Source: Pseudomonadota bacterium (GTDB lineage Bacteria > Pseudomonadota > Alphaproteobacteria > Rhizobiales > Beijerinckiaceae). Taken from it: 64,000 nucleotides of DNA. The notes below the pieces were generated by a model. That model ran no database searches. It was not told the origin of the DNA and was given only the letters and a program-made list of their open reading frames with translations. The stretch's first letter is position 1, and each line of letters begins with the position of its first letter. The DNA lies in assembly GCA_021813805.1 (NCBI GenBank), contig JAKAJL010000008.1, forward strand, positions 31,206 to 95,205, given 5' to 3'. Positions 1-8,659 of the stretch are shown piece after piece. The position numbers and the translations under genes were made by a program.

Positions 1-1157
1 AGGGCGCCTATCTCTTCCTCGCGTCCTTCGTCCTGTCGTTCGGACTGGTGAAAGGGGCGCTGAATCTGGTCGCCGGCAGCCTCGCGGATCGGATTGGCCG
101 CAAGAAGGTCCTCCTGCTGGGCTGGCTGGCTGGGTTGCCGATCCCTCTGCTGATCTATTTCGCGCCGAACTGGTGGTGGATCATCGCCGCAAATATTTTT
201 CTTGGCGTCAATCAGGCTTTCGCCTGGACGATGACCGTGACGATGCATGTCGATCTCGCCGGCAGCCACCAGCGCGGACTGGCGGTCGGCATCGACGAAG
301 CGGCCGGCTATGCGGCGGTCGGTCTGGCGGGGCTCGGGACCGGCTATCTGGCGTCGTTCTATGATCCGCGCACGGCATTGTTGCTCTTTGGTCTGACGGT
401 GATCGGGGCGGCGCTGGCGCTGATGATCTGGGTCCAGGATACGCTCCCCTGGGTCCATGCCGAGCACGCCCAGATGAAAGCGGACGGGGCGCATACGGGG
501 GATGACGGAGCGCACTGGTTGAATATCTTCCTGCTGGTTTCCTTCCGCCACGCCACCTACCGGGCCTTGTGTCAGGGCGGCGTCGTCAACAAGATCGCCG
601 ACACGCTGGTCTGGGCGCTGTTTCCGGTCTATTTCCGCGCCAATCATCTTAGCCTGGTGCAGATCGGCTGGGTCACCGGAATTTACGCCATGGTCTGGGG
701 CCTGTCGCAGCTTTGGACCGGGCATCTTGCCGATCGGATCGGCCGCAAGCCGCCGATCGTGGCCGGATTTTCCTTGCTGGCGCTCGGCATCGCGCTCACC
801 GCGGCGACTGGCGCGATTCTCTGGTGGAGCGCCGCCGCCGCGATCATGGGCCTCGGCATGGCGCTGCTCTATCCCAATTTGATCGCCGCCATGGCCGATC
901 TCGCGCCGCCGCTGTGGCGCGGCCGGGCGCTGGGGACTTACCGCTATTGGCGCGACACCGGCTACGCCATCGGCGCGCTGGTCCTCGGGGCCATCGCCCA
1001 ATGGGCCCACGGGGCGACTCCCGCGATATGGGCGACCGCCGCGCTCGTCGCCCTCTCTGGCCTTTGGATCGCGCTGGCGGTCGAGGAAAGCCGGCCGCGC
1101 CACACGCGGAGGCGGAGCGCGGCGGAGCAGAGGATTCGCAAAGGGGCCGCCGCCTGA
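1..1157 (+). CDS. MFS transporter, 5' end outside window
   Basis: A major facilitator superfamily permease of the inner membrane; the substrate cannot be told. The reading frame is open from base 3, before the first GTG at 48, and already encodes a membrane helix there, so the true start lies outside the window. Both halves carry the MFS loop motif: SLADRIGRKK near the beginning and HLADRIGRKPP in the middle. About eleven hydrophobic stretches are visible in the 384 residues present, and the protein ends in an Arg-rich tail. Known for the family: proton-coupled uptake or efflux of small solutes. No neighbouring gene hints at the substrate. Confidence 0.85.
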   Translation, partial: GAYLFLASFVLSFGLVKGALNLVAGSLADRIGRKKVLLLGWLAGLPIPLLIYFAPNWWWIIAANIFLGVNQAFAWTMTVTMHVDLAGSHQRGLAVGIDEAAGYAAVGLAGLGTGYLASFYDPRTALLLFGLTVIGAALALMIWVQDTLPWVHAEHAQMKADGAHTGDDGAHWLNIFLLVSFRHATYRALCQGGVVNKIADTLVWALFPVYFRANHLSLVQIGWVTGIYAMVWGLSQLWTGHLADRIGRKPPIVAGFSLLALGIALTAATGAILWWSAAAAIMGLGMALLYPNLIAAMADLAPPLWRGRALGTYRYWRDTGYAIGALVLGAIAQWAHGATPAIWATAALVALSGLWIALAVEESRPRHTRRRSAAEQRIRKGAAA

Positions 1158-1462
1158 AGACGGTCGAGCGCCGGAGCGGACGATTCGCGCCGCCCTGACC
1201 GAAGCCGACTTGGCGCAAATGATCGACGCCCGGGTCGGGCAACTGCTGAACGGCGCGTGAGGAACCGGAGGATTGCGCAGCTTTGCGGGCAAAGGCGAGC
1301 GGCGGGCCTACCTTCCTCTTGTGGGGAGGGGCGGGGTGAGGGCAACCCCCACGGATTTCGGAATAGTCGCCCCCCCCCTTACCCTCCCCGCAAGGGGCGG
1401 GTAAGGGCGGGGCCGCGTTCGTATGAACCGCCGCTTGGGCGGTGTCCGAGAAAGAGTCCCGC
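1158..1462. other. Non-coding gap between MFS gene and DUF2934 gene
   Basis: The stretch holds no convincing gene. A short + frame after the MFS stop reads TEADLAQMIDARVGQLLNGA and stops at 1260, but it has no start codon or ribosome site of its own. The second half carries a G/C-tract repeat with a hairpin, listed separately. Confidence 0.5.
1318..1407. repeat. G/C-tract inverted repeat with GCAA-loop hairpin
   Basis: Bases 1376-1384 (CCCTTACCC) pair with 1399-1407 (GGGTAAGGG); inside them CCCC (1386-1389) pairs with GGGG (1394-1397) around a GCAA loop, with one mismatch (1385/1398). A related run, GTGGGGAGGGGCGGGGTGAG, lies at 1321-1340 facing the other way. Such palindromic units are common as dispersed intergenic repeats in GC-rich alphaproteobacteria; membership in a repeat family is inference. 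Confidence 0.55.
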
Positions 1463-1729
1463 TTACAGAACCGTGAGCCGTTCGCCTTCCGGCATGACCT
1501 CGTAACGGGCTTCGGCGGCGAGCCAGTCGTCGAGCTCCCTGCCGGGGGCGAAGCCGCGCGATTCGGCGAAAGCATAGGCGAGGCGGGCGATGACCGCGTC
1601 CCTCGGGACCGATGGCGTGGCGGCGGCGGCCGCTTTTTTCGCGGCCGGCTTGCGTTTTGCCGGCGCGGCGGCTTTGGCGGGCGCGGACGTCTTCGTCGAG
1701 GCGGAGCGGCGGGTGGCGGGTGCAGGCAT
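1463..1729 (-). CDS. DUF2934 domain protein
   Basis: A small protein of 88 residues and unknown function. The first 45 residues are an Ala/Lys/Pro-rich, probably disordered and basic tail. The rest (about 48-82), with IARLAYAFAESRG followed by a conserved Trp and LAAEARYEV, matches the DUF2934 pattern. The start at 1729 (MPAPATRRSA) is preferred because GGAGGG lies seven bases upstream; an in-frame ATG 21 bases earlier lacks a ribosome site. It is transcribed toward the MFS gene and divergently from coaD. The basic tail would suit nucleic-acid binding, but nothing shows it. Confidence 0.75.
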   Translation of the reverse strand: MPAPATRRSASTKTSAPAKAAAPAKRKPAAKKAAAAATPSVPRDAVIARLAYAFAESRGFAPGRELDDWLAAEARYEVMPEGERLTVL

Positions 1730-1908
1730 GTATTCCCTCCAGAAGAGCATGTCGTCGGCCGCCGCGAGAACCGGATTCGAATGCCGCGACCGCGAGAAGA
1801 TCAGGGCGGGAAATGGTTAAGAATTCGTTGCAAGCGGCGGGCCGCCGCGCGAAAATCGCCCGGCGGCCCGTCCTTGCGTCGGGGCGCGGCATTCGCTAGC
1901 AATGCCTC

Positions 1909-2406
1909 ATGCAACGCGTCGCGCTTTACACGGGGTCCTTCGATCCCGTCACCAACGGCCATGTCGATGTCATTCGCGCGGCCTCGCGGATGTGCGACCG
2001 GCTGGTGGTCGCCATCGGCCTGCATCCCGGCAAGACGCCCCTGTTCTCGGCGGAAGAGCGCTCCGACATGATCATGCGCGTCTGCGCGGCCGAGGCTGCG
2101 GCGCAGAATTGCGAGCTGTCGGTCGTCACTTTTTCCGGCCTCGCCGTCGAGGCGGCGCGCGCGGCGGGGGCGAGCCTCATCATCAGGGGCCTGCGCGACG
2201 GAACCGATCTCGATTATGAAATGTCGATGGCCGGCATGAACGGGGTGATGGCGCCGGAAGTGCAGACGGTTTTTCTTCCCGCCGGGCTCAATGTGCGCCA
2301 TATAACCGCGACGCTCGTCCGTCAGGTCGCCCTGATGGGCGGCGACGTCTCGGCCTTCGCGCCCCCGCTCGTCGTCGAGGCCCTGCGCCGCAAGGCGCGC
2401 AAATGA
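1909..2406 (+). CDS. coaD: Phosphopantetheine adenylyltransferase
   Basis: Catalyses the penultimate step of coenzyme A synthesis, transferring AMP from ATP to 4'-phosphopantetheine to give dephospho-CoA, in the cytosol as a hexamer. The 165 residues are the usual length. The N-terminal nucleotidyltransferase signature [11 protein letters not shown] contains the T/HxGH ATP motif, followed by [12 protein letters not shown], and the second ATP signature reads [14 protein letters not shown], a variant of the usual ISSTxVR. It is followed at short distance by two cyclophilin genes on the same strand, an order common in alphaproteobacteria, so co-transcription is likely. Confidence 0.95.
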   Translation: MQRVALYTGSFDPVTNGHVDVIRAASRMCDRLVVAIGLHPGKTPLFSAEERSDMIMRVCAAEAAAQNCELSVVTFSGLAVEAARAAGASLIIRGLRDGTDLDYEMSMAGMNGVMAPEVQTVFLPAGLNVRHITATLVRQVALMGGDVSAFAPPLVVEALRRKARK

Positions 2407-2445
2407 TAGAGCTTTGCAGGAAAGCGCAAAAATGAAGGAGCTTTC

Positions 2446-3000
2446 ATGAACGAGTCTTCCGCGCGGCAGGTCAACCGCCGCCAGTTCGCCGCTCTGCTGT
2501 CGTTCGGCGCGGGGCTGGCCGCCGCCGGCGCCGCCCGCGCCGCCGACGACCCGTCCAACCTGCTTTACATGCAGCTCAAGGACGGCATGGTGGTGATCCG
2601 CATGCGTCCCGATCTCGCGCCGAAGACCGTCGCGCAGATCAAGACGCTGGTGAAGCGCGGCTTTTACGACGGCGTGGTGTTCCACCGGGTGATCGACGGC
2701 TTCATGGCCCAGACCGGCGACCCGACAGGCACCGGCATGGGCGGCTCGGACCTGCCCGACATTCCGGCCGAATTCACCAAGACGCCGTTCGAGCGCGGCA
2801 CGGTCGGCATGGCGCGGGCCTCGGACCCGAATTCCGCCAATTCGCAGTTCTTCATCTGCTTCGCGCCGGCGCCCTTCCTCGACGGCCAGTATACCGTCTG
2901 GGGAGAAGTGGTCTCCGGCATGCAATTTGTCGACAAGATCAAGCGCGGCGAGCCGCCGCAGAATCCCGACAAGATCGTCAACATGAAACTCGGCGGCTGA
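2446..3000 (+). CDS. Exported cyclophilin-type peptidyl-prolyl isomerase
   Basis: A cyclophilin of 184 residues that speeds cis-trans isomerisation of prolyl bonds in exported proteins. The N-terminus (NRRQFAALLSFGAGLAAAGA, ending in an Ala-rich cleavage region near residue 30) looks like a twin-arginine signal, so export by Tat is inferred. The cyclophilin core follows with FYDGVVFHRVIDGFMAQTGD, GTVGMARASDPNSANSQFFI and YTVWGEVVSGM, holding the family's active-site Arg, Gln and Phe. Forty bases separate it from coaD. The next gene is its cytosolic counterpart. Confidence 0.92.
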   Translation: MNESSARQVNRRQFAALLSFGAGLAAAGAARAADDPSNLLYMQLKDGMVVIRMRPDLAPKTVAQIKTLVKRGFYDGVVFHRVIDGFMAQTGDPTGTGMGGSDLPDIPAEFTKTPFERGTVGMARASDPNSANSQFFICFAPAPFLDGQYTVWGEVVSGMQFVDKIKRGEPPQNPDKIVNMKLGG

Positions 3001-3013
3001 TTTTCGCAATTTT

Positions 3014-3038
3014 CCCGCCTGCGAAGATCGCAGGCGGG
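3014..3038. other. Perfect 11-bp hairpin between the two cyclophilin genes
   Basis: CCCGCCTGCGA (3014-3024) pairs exactly with TCGCAGGCGGG (3028-3038) around a three-base loop, 13 bases after the stop of the exported cyclophilin. No T run follows, so it is more likely an mRNA-stabilising or attenuating stem than a strong terminator. Confidence 0.5.
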
Positions 3039-3109
3039 CGTCCCTCGCATTAGCTCGGCGTCGCGTTCGCTCCTAGCCTCCGGCGCCAAAGTTCGAAAAA
3101 GGAAAGCAC

Positions 3110-3565
3110 ATGTCCGACGAAGGCAATCTGATGACGCTGGAAACCACCCAGGGGCCGGTGGTGATCCGCATGCGGCCCGATCTCGCGCCGAACCACGTCG
3201 CCCATATCAAGAAGCTGGTCAATGAAGGATTTTACGACGGCATCGTGTTCCATCGGGTGATCGACGGCTTCATGGCCCAGACCGGCTGCCCGCACGGCAC
3301 GGGCACCGGCGGGTCCGATTATCCCGACCTCAAGGCCGAGTTCAACAACGCGCCCCATGTGCGCGGCACGGTCTCCATGGCCCGCGCCTCCAATCCCCAT
3401 TCGGCCAATTCGCAGTTCTTCATCTGCTTCGACAACGCCCGCTTCCTCGACCGCCAATATACGGTCTGGGGCGAGGTAATCTCCGGCATGGAGAACGTGG
3501 ACAAGATCAAGCGCGGAGAGCCGGTCAAGGACCCCGACAAGATCATTTCAGCGAAAATGAGCTGA
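3110..3565 (+). CDS. ppiB: Cytosolic cyclophilin peptidyl-prolyl isomerase
   Basis: A 151-residue cyclophilin without signal peptide, so a cytosolic prolyl isomerase. It shares the core of the preceding exported protein almost word for word: FYDGIVFHRVIDGFMAQTG, GTVSMARASNPHSANSQFFI and YTVWGEVISGM. The ATG at 3110 follows GAAAAAGGAAAGCAC, a clear ribosome site. The near identity of the two cores suggests a tandem duplication, after which one copy gained the export signal. The pair arrangement is widespread in the order. Confidence 0.92.
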   Translation: MSDEGNLMTLETTQGPVVIRMRPDLAPNHVAHIKKLVNEGFYDGIVFHRVIDGFMAQTGCPHGTGTGGSDYPDLKAEFNNAPHVRGTVSMARASNPHSANSQFFICFDNARFLDRQYTVWGEVISGMENVDKIKRGEPVKDPDKIISAKMS

Positions 3566-3769
3566 TTTCATTCCGAAGCCGGGACCAAGGACGAGAGCCG
3601 AGCGCCCCGGTTTCGCCTGTCAGGCCCGCTCGGTGGCCGGGGCCCCGAAAAATAAGGCCTTCGCGGCCTGGGAACTGACCTTCGCCACATTGACGGCGAC
3701 GCAAAAATCCGGGAGCTTGGCCACCTGCCGGCGCCGCGACCTGGCCGCCGGCTTTCCGGGGAGTTCTCC

Positions 3770-4249
3770 ATGTCCATCCGTTCCGCTCTTGTGCTCGCGG
3801 GCGCCGTCGCCCTGCTCGGCGTCGGCTCGGCCAACGCCGAATCCGCCATGAAGGAATGCGCCGCCAAATGGCAGGCCGCCAAGGCCGCCAACCAGACCGG
3901 CGGCCTGACCTATCTGCAGTTTTCCTCGAAATGCCGCGCCGAGCTGAAGGCAGGCGGCGCCGCGCCGGCGGCCGCTCCCGCCGCCGCGCCGGCTTCCGCG
4001 CCGGCCAAACCCGCCGCCGCTCCGGCCTCTGCTCCGGCCAAACCCGCCGCCGCGCCGGCCGCCGCCGGTCCCGCCGTCTTCCCGACGGCGGTCAATCCCG
4101 CCTACAAGAACCAGTCGGCGGGCAAGGCGCGCATGCACACCTGCCTCGACCAATACAACGCCAACAAGGCGACGGGCGGCAACGGCGGCCTGAAATGGAT
4201 CCAGAAGGGCGGCGGCTATTACAGCCAGTGCAACGCCAAGCTCAAGTAA
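3770..4249 (+). CDS. Periplasmic protein with two Cys-paired modules
   Basis: An unrecognised exported protein of 159 residues. A Sec signal peptide (residues 1-23, ending GVGSANA) is followed by two similar modules: residues 27-60 (KECAAKWQAAKAANQTGGLT, then a second Cys) and 121-159 (HTCLDQYNANKATGGNGGLK, then a second Cys). They are joined by a roughly 45-residue Ala/Pro/Lys linker with repeated SAPAKPAAAPA units. Each module has two Cys about 27-33 residues apart, which could form a disulfide in the periplasm. It stands alone with its own terminator. Structural or cell-wall-associated roles are possible; no enzyme motif is visible. Confidence 0.75.
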   Translation: MSIRSALVLAGAVALLGVGSANAESAMKECAAKWQAAKAANQTGGLTYLQFSSKCRAELKAGGAAPAAAPAAAPASAPAKPAAAPASAPAKPAAAPAAAGPAVFPTAVNPAYKNQSAGKARMHTCLDQYNANKATGGNGGLKWIQKGGGYYSQCNAKLK

Positions 4250-4264
4250 TCAGAGCCCTGACGA

Positions 4265-4293
4265 AGCCCCGGCCCCCGCGCCGGGGCTTTTTT
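4265..4293 (+). terminator. Rho-independent terminator
   Basis: AGCCCCGG (4265-4272) pairs with CCGGGGCT (4281-4288), followed directly by a run of six T. It sits 16 bases after the stop of the two-module periplasmic protein. Confidence 0.85.
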
Positions 4294-4306
4294 GCGCTCC
4301 GCGAAA

Positions 4307-4874
4307 TCAGAGCAGATAGGCCAGCCCCGCGGCGAAAGTTCCCGCCGCGCCGAGGCCGATCGCCATGCGCCATGGCCACAAAATTCCCCGCAGGATGATG
4401 GCGATCGTCGCGACCGCGATGACGATATGGAGCAAGGTCACGGCGAAGGTGAGGATGTGGTGGCGCCCGCTCGTGGCCTTCGCTCTGGTTCAGGGCGGCC
4501 CCGACCTCGGCCTCGTAGTTCCTGGCCCGAGCGCGAATCTCGTCCTGCTCCTTGGCGTAGCGGCCCGATCTGGCCGCGAAATCCGGAGCCTTTGCGATCG
4601 CGGCCTCGGAAAAGGCGGCGTAAAGATTTTTCTTCATGCTCTTGGCCTGATAAAAGCCCCATGCGTCGCTCGCCCGGGCCTGCATGAGCACGGCCTCGTT
4701 CTTCGCGCCCAGAGACGCCGCGGTCTCGATTGTTTCGAGACTGCCGACGGCGGCCGCCAGCACCGCCAGCGCCGCGATGATGATCGACACCAGGGTCAGG
4801 CGGCGGTCGCCGAGATGCGCCACATGTTCGGCGTGTTCTGCTTGCTCGAAATGTTCGGTCGGCGATTCGTCCAC
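4307..4874 (-). pseudogene. DUF4337 membrane protein gene with a frameshift
   Basis: The first part, from a GTG at 4874, reads EHFEQAEHAEHVAHLGDRRL, one membrane helix (LVSIIIAALAVLAAAVGSL), then a long charged helical segment ending NYEAEVGAALNQSE. This matches the DUF4337 pattern. At about 4474-4483 the frame is lost; dropping one G there restores ATSGRHHILTFAVTLLHIVI and a second and third hydrophobic segment ending at a TGA at 4307-4309. The C-terminal half is thus intact but in another frame. Either the gene is a recent pseudogene or there is a one-base sequencing error. Function of the family is unknown. Confidence 0.7.
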
Positions 4875-5024
4875 CGGCTTTCCCAGCCTTTTCCGTTTCA
4901 AGGAGCGCGCGACCTTCTTCGGCGCCGCGTCAAGTGGACAGAGCGGGCGACGCTGCGTATAAAGCCGGAAAGCCGATCGGACGGGGCATCCTTCCCTGCG
5001 CGACGGAATTTCGATGGACGAACA

Positions 5025-5708
5025 ATGCAGAACGTTTCCTTCGCCTCCACCGCCGCGCTGCGGGAAACCATGGTTGAGCGCCAGATTCGGACCTTCGACG
5101 TGACCGACCTCGGCGTGCAGGCCCGGATGAGGGAGGTTCCGCGCGAGATCTTTGTCGATCCGGCCTTCGCCAGCCTGGCCTATTCCGACGCGCGGCTGGC
5201 TCTTTCCGGCGCGTCCCGGCGCGAGATGACCGCGCCCCTCATTCTCGCCCGCCTGCTCAAGGAGGCGCATCTGTGCGCGGACGACCGCGTCCTGGTGGTG
5301 GCGGGCGGAACAGGCTATGCCGCGGCGCTGGCCGCGGGCCTGGTCAAGTCGGTGGTCAGCCTGGACGATGACGAAAGCCTGGCGGCGCGGGCCACGGCCA
5401 ATTTCGAGACCCTCGGCCTGACCAACGCCAAATCCGTTGTCGGACCGCTCGCGGCTGGTGCGCCAGCCGATTCGCCTTTCGACGCGATCCTCGTCGACGG
5501 CGTGACCCAGGGCGCTTTCGGCGCCCTGCTGAACCAGCTTAGCGAGGGCGGCCGTCTGATCGGGATCGTGTCCGAAAAGCCCGGCGCGCGCGTCGGCAAA
5601 GCCATCCTTTACCGGCGCGCCGGCGGGCAGTCGTCGCCACGTCCGCTGTTCGACGCCTCGGCGGGCGCCCTTGACGCCTTCACCAAGCCGGCGGAGTTCG
5701 TTTTCTGA
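5025..5708 (+). CDS. Protein-L-isoaspartate methyltransferase-like protein
   Basis: Resembles protein-L-isoaspartate O-methyltransferase (Pcm), which methylates damaged aspartyl residues using S-adenosylmethionine. The 227 residues begin ETMVERQIRTFDVTDLGVQA, as in the family, and contain the SAM-binding region DDRVLVVAGGTGYAAALAAG and DAILVDGVTQGA. Some family motifs are weak: the usual GxGSGY reads GGTGY, and the substrate-side motif after the N-terminal region reads REIFVDPAFASLAYSDARL. It may therefore be a divergent or non-catalytic homologue. It lies just before tolC, as often seen in the order. The ATG at 5025 lacks a strong ribosome site. Confidence 0.75.
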   Translation: MQNVSFASTAALRETMVERQIRTFDVTDLGVQARMREVPREIFVDPAFASLAYSDARLALSGASRREMTAPLILARLLKEAHLCADDRVLVVAGGTGYAAALAAGLVKSVVSLDDDESLAARATANFETLGLTNAKSVVGPLAAGAPADSPFDAILVDGVTQGAFGALLNQLSEGGRLIGIVSEKPGARVGKAILYRRAGGQSSPRPLFDASAGALDAFTKPAEFVF

Positions 5709-5887
5709 GCCTGCTTCGGACGCCTTGCAAGTTCAAGGACCTGTGTCTTTTTGGGCGCAGTCTTCGAATAATCGTACATGTGACCGGCAGGATTTCGGCA
5801 AATCCGGACCTGCGGTCGGGAACCGCAGGTTGACGCCGTGGCTGTTGTCTTTCACTCTTTGACCGGTTCACAGACCCGTCGGCCGGG

Positions 5888-7333
5888 ATGGGCGAAGAGG
5901 CCGTCCGCGATTCGCGGGGTTGCGCGGTCCGGCGCCTTGTGGGGGCTTTGAATTTGCGGCGTTCATCTCATGTCGGCCTGGCGCTGGCGGTCGTTGTTTT
6001 CGGATCGGGTCCAGTTTTGGCCGAAACCATGTCCGACGCCTTGTCGCGCGCCTATACGAACAATCCTGACATCAACCAGCAGCGCGCATCGGTCCGCGCG
6101 ATGGACGAGGGCGTGCCCCAGGCCAAGGCCGGCTGGATGCCCAAGGTTCAGGCCACGGGCACGGTGAATTACCAGGTGACGAATGTGCAGGGGCTGTTCG
6201 GCCTGGGAGGGAGTCAGAAGCTCGCCGGCGTGCCCGTGACGGGGACGGCGCAGGTGTCTGAAACCTTGTTTGACGGCCTGAAAACCGAAAACCAGATCAA
6301 TTCGGCGGAATCTTCGGTCCTGATGGCGCGCGAACAGTTGCGCCAGACCGAAGTGTCGACGCTTTACGCGGGCGCGACGGCCTATATGGACGTGCTGCAA
6401 AACACGGCGGTGCTCGGCCTGCAGCGCAACAACGTCAAGGTTCTCACGGTTCAGCTGCAGCAGACGCGCGACCGCTTCCAGGTGGGCGAAGTGACCCGCA
6501 CCGACGTCGCCCAGGCGGAATCGTCGCTGGCGAGCGGAACCGCCGACGTCGCCAGAGCCGAAGCCGACCTGCAGACCAGCATTGCGAGCTATCGTCGCGT
6601 AATAGGGATGCAGCCGACGCGGTTGCAACCGGCCCGTCCGATCGAAAAGCTTCTGCCGCCAACGCTCGAGGATTCGATCGCGGTCGGCCTTGCCGAACAT
6701 CCTGCAGTCCTTGGCGCGCTTCATCAGGTCGATGTCGCCGAGGACGGCGTCAAGATCGCCGAGGCGGCGCTCTCGCCGCAACTCGGCTTGGTTGGCATGG
6801 TGCAGAACTCGACCGACACCAGCGGCTACCCGGGCTACAACGTCTTCTCGGCTGCGATCGGCGGCCAGCTCACCGTACCGATCTATCAGGGCGGTCAGGA
6901 ATATGCGGCGATTCGCCAGGCCAAGGAGAAATTGAACCAGGCGCAGATCGCCGTCGCGAGCGCGCGCGATCAGACGCGCGCCGGCGTGGTCACCGCCTGG
7001 GGCCAGTTGCAGGCGGCGCGTGCGGCGATCATGTCCTTCACGGCGGCGGTCAAGGCGGCGGAAATCGCGCTGAACGGCGTGCGCGAGGAAGCCAAGGTCG
7101 GCCAGCGCACCACGCTCGACGTGCTCAACGCCGAACAAACGCTGCTCCAGCAGCGGGTTCAACTGGTGCGGGCCCAGCACGACCGGGTGGTCGCCTCTTA
7201 TGCCGTGATGGGCGCCATTGGCCGGCTTTCCGCCCCGAACCTCGGTCTCGGCGTCGTCGAATATGATCCGCGCCGGCATTATCAGCAGACCAAGAACCGG
7301 TTCTTCGGCATAGACACGCCGGACGGCCGCTGA
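5888..7333 (+). CDS. tolC: TolC-family outer membrane channel protein
   Basis: An outer-membrane factor whose trimer forms the exit duct of type I secretion systems and RND or MFS efflux pumps. The 481 residues are typical. A signal peptide (VGLALAVVVFGSGPVLA) is followed by ETMSDALSRAYTNNPDINQQ, the classical TolC beginning, and two homologous halves of coiled-coil helices and beta strands. The second half contains EEAKVGQRTTLDVLNAEQTL. The start at 5888 gives an unusually long 30-residue pre-signal region; a GTG at 5939 is an alternative. No inner-membrane pump or adaptor gene is in the window, so it probably serves unlinked systems. Confidence 0.93.
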   Translation: MGEEAVRDSRGCAVRRLVGALNLRRSSHVGLALAVVVFGSGPVLAETMSDALSRAYTNNPDINQQRASVRAMDEGVPQAKAGWMPKVQATGTVNYQVTNVQGLFGLGGSQKLAGVPVTGTAQVSETLFDGLKTENQINSAESSVLMAREQLRQTEVSTLYAGATAYMDVLQNTAVLGLQRNNVKVLTVQLQQTRDRFQVGEVTRTDVAQAESSLASGTADVARAEADLQTSIASYRRVIGMQPTRLQPARPIEKLLPPTLEDSIAVGLAEHPAVLGALHQVDVAEDGVKIAEAALSPQLGLVGMVQNSTDTSGYPGYNVFSAAIGGQLTVPIYQGGQEYAAIRQAKEKLNQAQIAVASARDQTRAGVVTAWGQLQAARAAIMSFTAAVKAAEIALNGVREEAKVGQRTTLDVLNAEQTLLQQRVQLVRAQHDRVVASYAVMGAIGRLSAPNLGLGVVEYDPRRHYQQTKNRFFGIDTPDGR

Positions 7334-7505
7334 CCGGCGGCTTGCGCCCAGCCGCGTCAAGCCCGCCGCATAAAAAACGGTGGGCGGCGGCCGAAGCGGC
7401 GCGCTGCGCCCTTGCAGGCGCGAGCGCAAGAGCGCAACCTGATCGGGAGGCGAATCTGAGCGTGAGCGCTTCGCCTTTTCACCCTTTGGCGTTTTGTTGC
7501 GAGCG

Positions 7506-8510
7506 ATGAGACACATGACCGCAGAGAACGGCCCGTCCCAATCCAGCCCGTCGCCCGCGGAGGCCGCCGCGCGCGAGCCGTCGATGGATGACATCCTCGC
7601 CTCGATTCGCCGCATCATTGCCGATGACGACGTCTTGCCCCTGAGCCGACCTCGCGCCGCCGCGTCCGGCGGCGCCCCCGCGCCGGCCTCGCGCCCGCCA
7701 GCGCCGATGGCGGCGGCCGGCGATAGCGCGCCCGGCTTGCGCCAGAAGCTGTTCCGGGGCGTCGAAGCCGCACCCGACTCGACAGGCGGCGCGGCGCCGG
7801 CGCCCGTCTTCCGCCCGCCGGCGCCGCGCGTCGTTTCCGTTGCGGACAAGGCGCCGTCGCTGAACCTGCGCGACTTTGCGCCGGCGCCGCGTCCGCAGTT
7901 GCGCGACGCGCCGAAGATTTCCGCGCCTGAACCCCCTCAGGCCGAAACATCGGCGAAAGCGCCCGACGCGCCCGAGCCGAAGGCCGAGCCTAGCGAATCC
8001 GCGCCGCGCGAAGACGCGCCCGCCATCGCCGAAGCGCCGCGAAAAGCGCCCGCCGCAGCGATGGCCCCGCCGCCTGCGCCTGCCGTGGCGTCGCCGCCTG
8101 CGCCTGCCGTGGCCCCGCAGCCGGCGGCGACCGTCGCCCAGCTCCCCGAGGCGCGGCTCAAAGCCGCTGCGCCGGCCCCTGAGCCGCCCGCCGGGGTTGA
8201 ACCGCCCGCGCCCGTCGCCGAAACGCCGGCCGAATCCTCCCGCCCGGCCACACGTCGCGTCCCCGCGCCGCAGGTGAAAGGCGAGGCCGACGAGCCGGTC
8301 CTGCTCTCATCGGCCAGCGGCGCCCGCATCGGAGCCTCATTCGAGGCGCTGGCGGAAAGCCTGATGCTGCGCGACCCCGAAATGATCGAGCGGGTCGCGC
8401 GGGAAATGCTGAGGCCCATGCTCAAGGCCTGGCTCGACGACAATCTGCCCGTCGTGGTCGAACGCCTGGTGCGCGCCGAAATCGAACGCATCGCGCGGGG
8501 GAGGGGATAA
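7506..8510 (+). CDS. popZ: Polar organizing protein PopZ (DUF2497)
   Basis: PopZ forms a condensate at the cell pole and binds ParB, chromosome origin and signalling proteins. The N-terminal helix EPSMDDILASIRRIIADDD (about residues 24-42) is the PopZ/DUF2497 partner-binding motif, and the C-terminal 70 residues (SFEALAESLMLRDPEMIERV through EIERIARGRG) are the oligomerisation domain. Between them lies an Ala/Pro/Glu-rich disordered linker of about 220 residues, much longer than in the 177-residue Caulobacter protein. The start may be ATG 7506 or ATG 7515. It precedes valS, a usual neighbour in the order. Confidence 0.9.
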   Translation: MRHMTAENGPSQSSPSPAEAAAREPSMDDILASIRRIIADDDVLPLSRPRAAASGGAPAPASRPPAPMAAAGDSAPGLRQKLFRGVEAAPDSTGGAAPAPVFRPPAPRVVSVADKAPSLNLRDFAPAPRPQLRDAPKISAPEPPQAETSAKAPDAPEPKAEPSESAPREDAPAIAEAPRKAPAAAMAPPPAPAVASPPAPAVAPQPAATVAQLPEARLKAAAPAPEPPAGVEPPAPVAETPAESSRPATRRVPAPQVKGEADEPVLLSSASGARIGASFEALAESLMLRDPEMIERVAREMLRPMLKAWLDDNLPVVVERLVRAEIERIARGRG

Positions 8511-8659
8511 CCCCCTCATTCGCCTCCTGCTTCCGTACCGGGCGGCCGCAAATCATTTCTTTCCTTCAGAACATCGTCGCAGCGCGCCATCTTCATTGAC
8601 TTGCGCGCCGCGCTCGGATTTGTTGCGCCGAAATCCCGCACGAATCCGGTTCGCCAAAA

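Noticed and set aside
1158-1260. Short + frame after the MFS stop ending TEADLAQMIDARVGQLLNGA
   Set aside because: No start codon of its own and no ribosome site; could be the tail of a shifted frame but not supported.
5963-7849. 628-codon open frame on the minus strand across tolC and popZ
   Set aside because: It mirrors tolC codons, has no signal, motif or ribosome site, and is rich in Arg/His, as is usual for GC-rich antisense frames.
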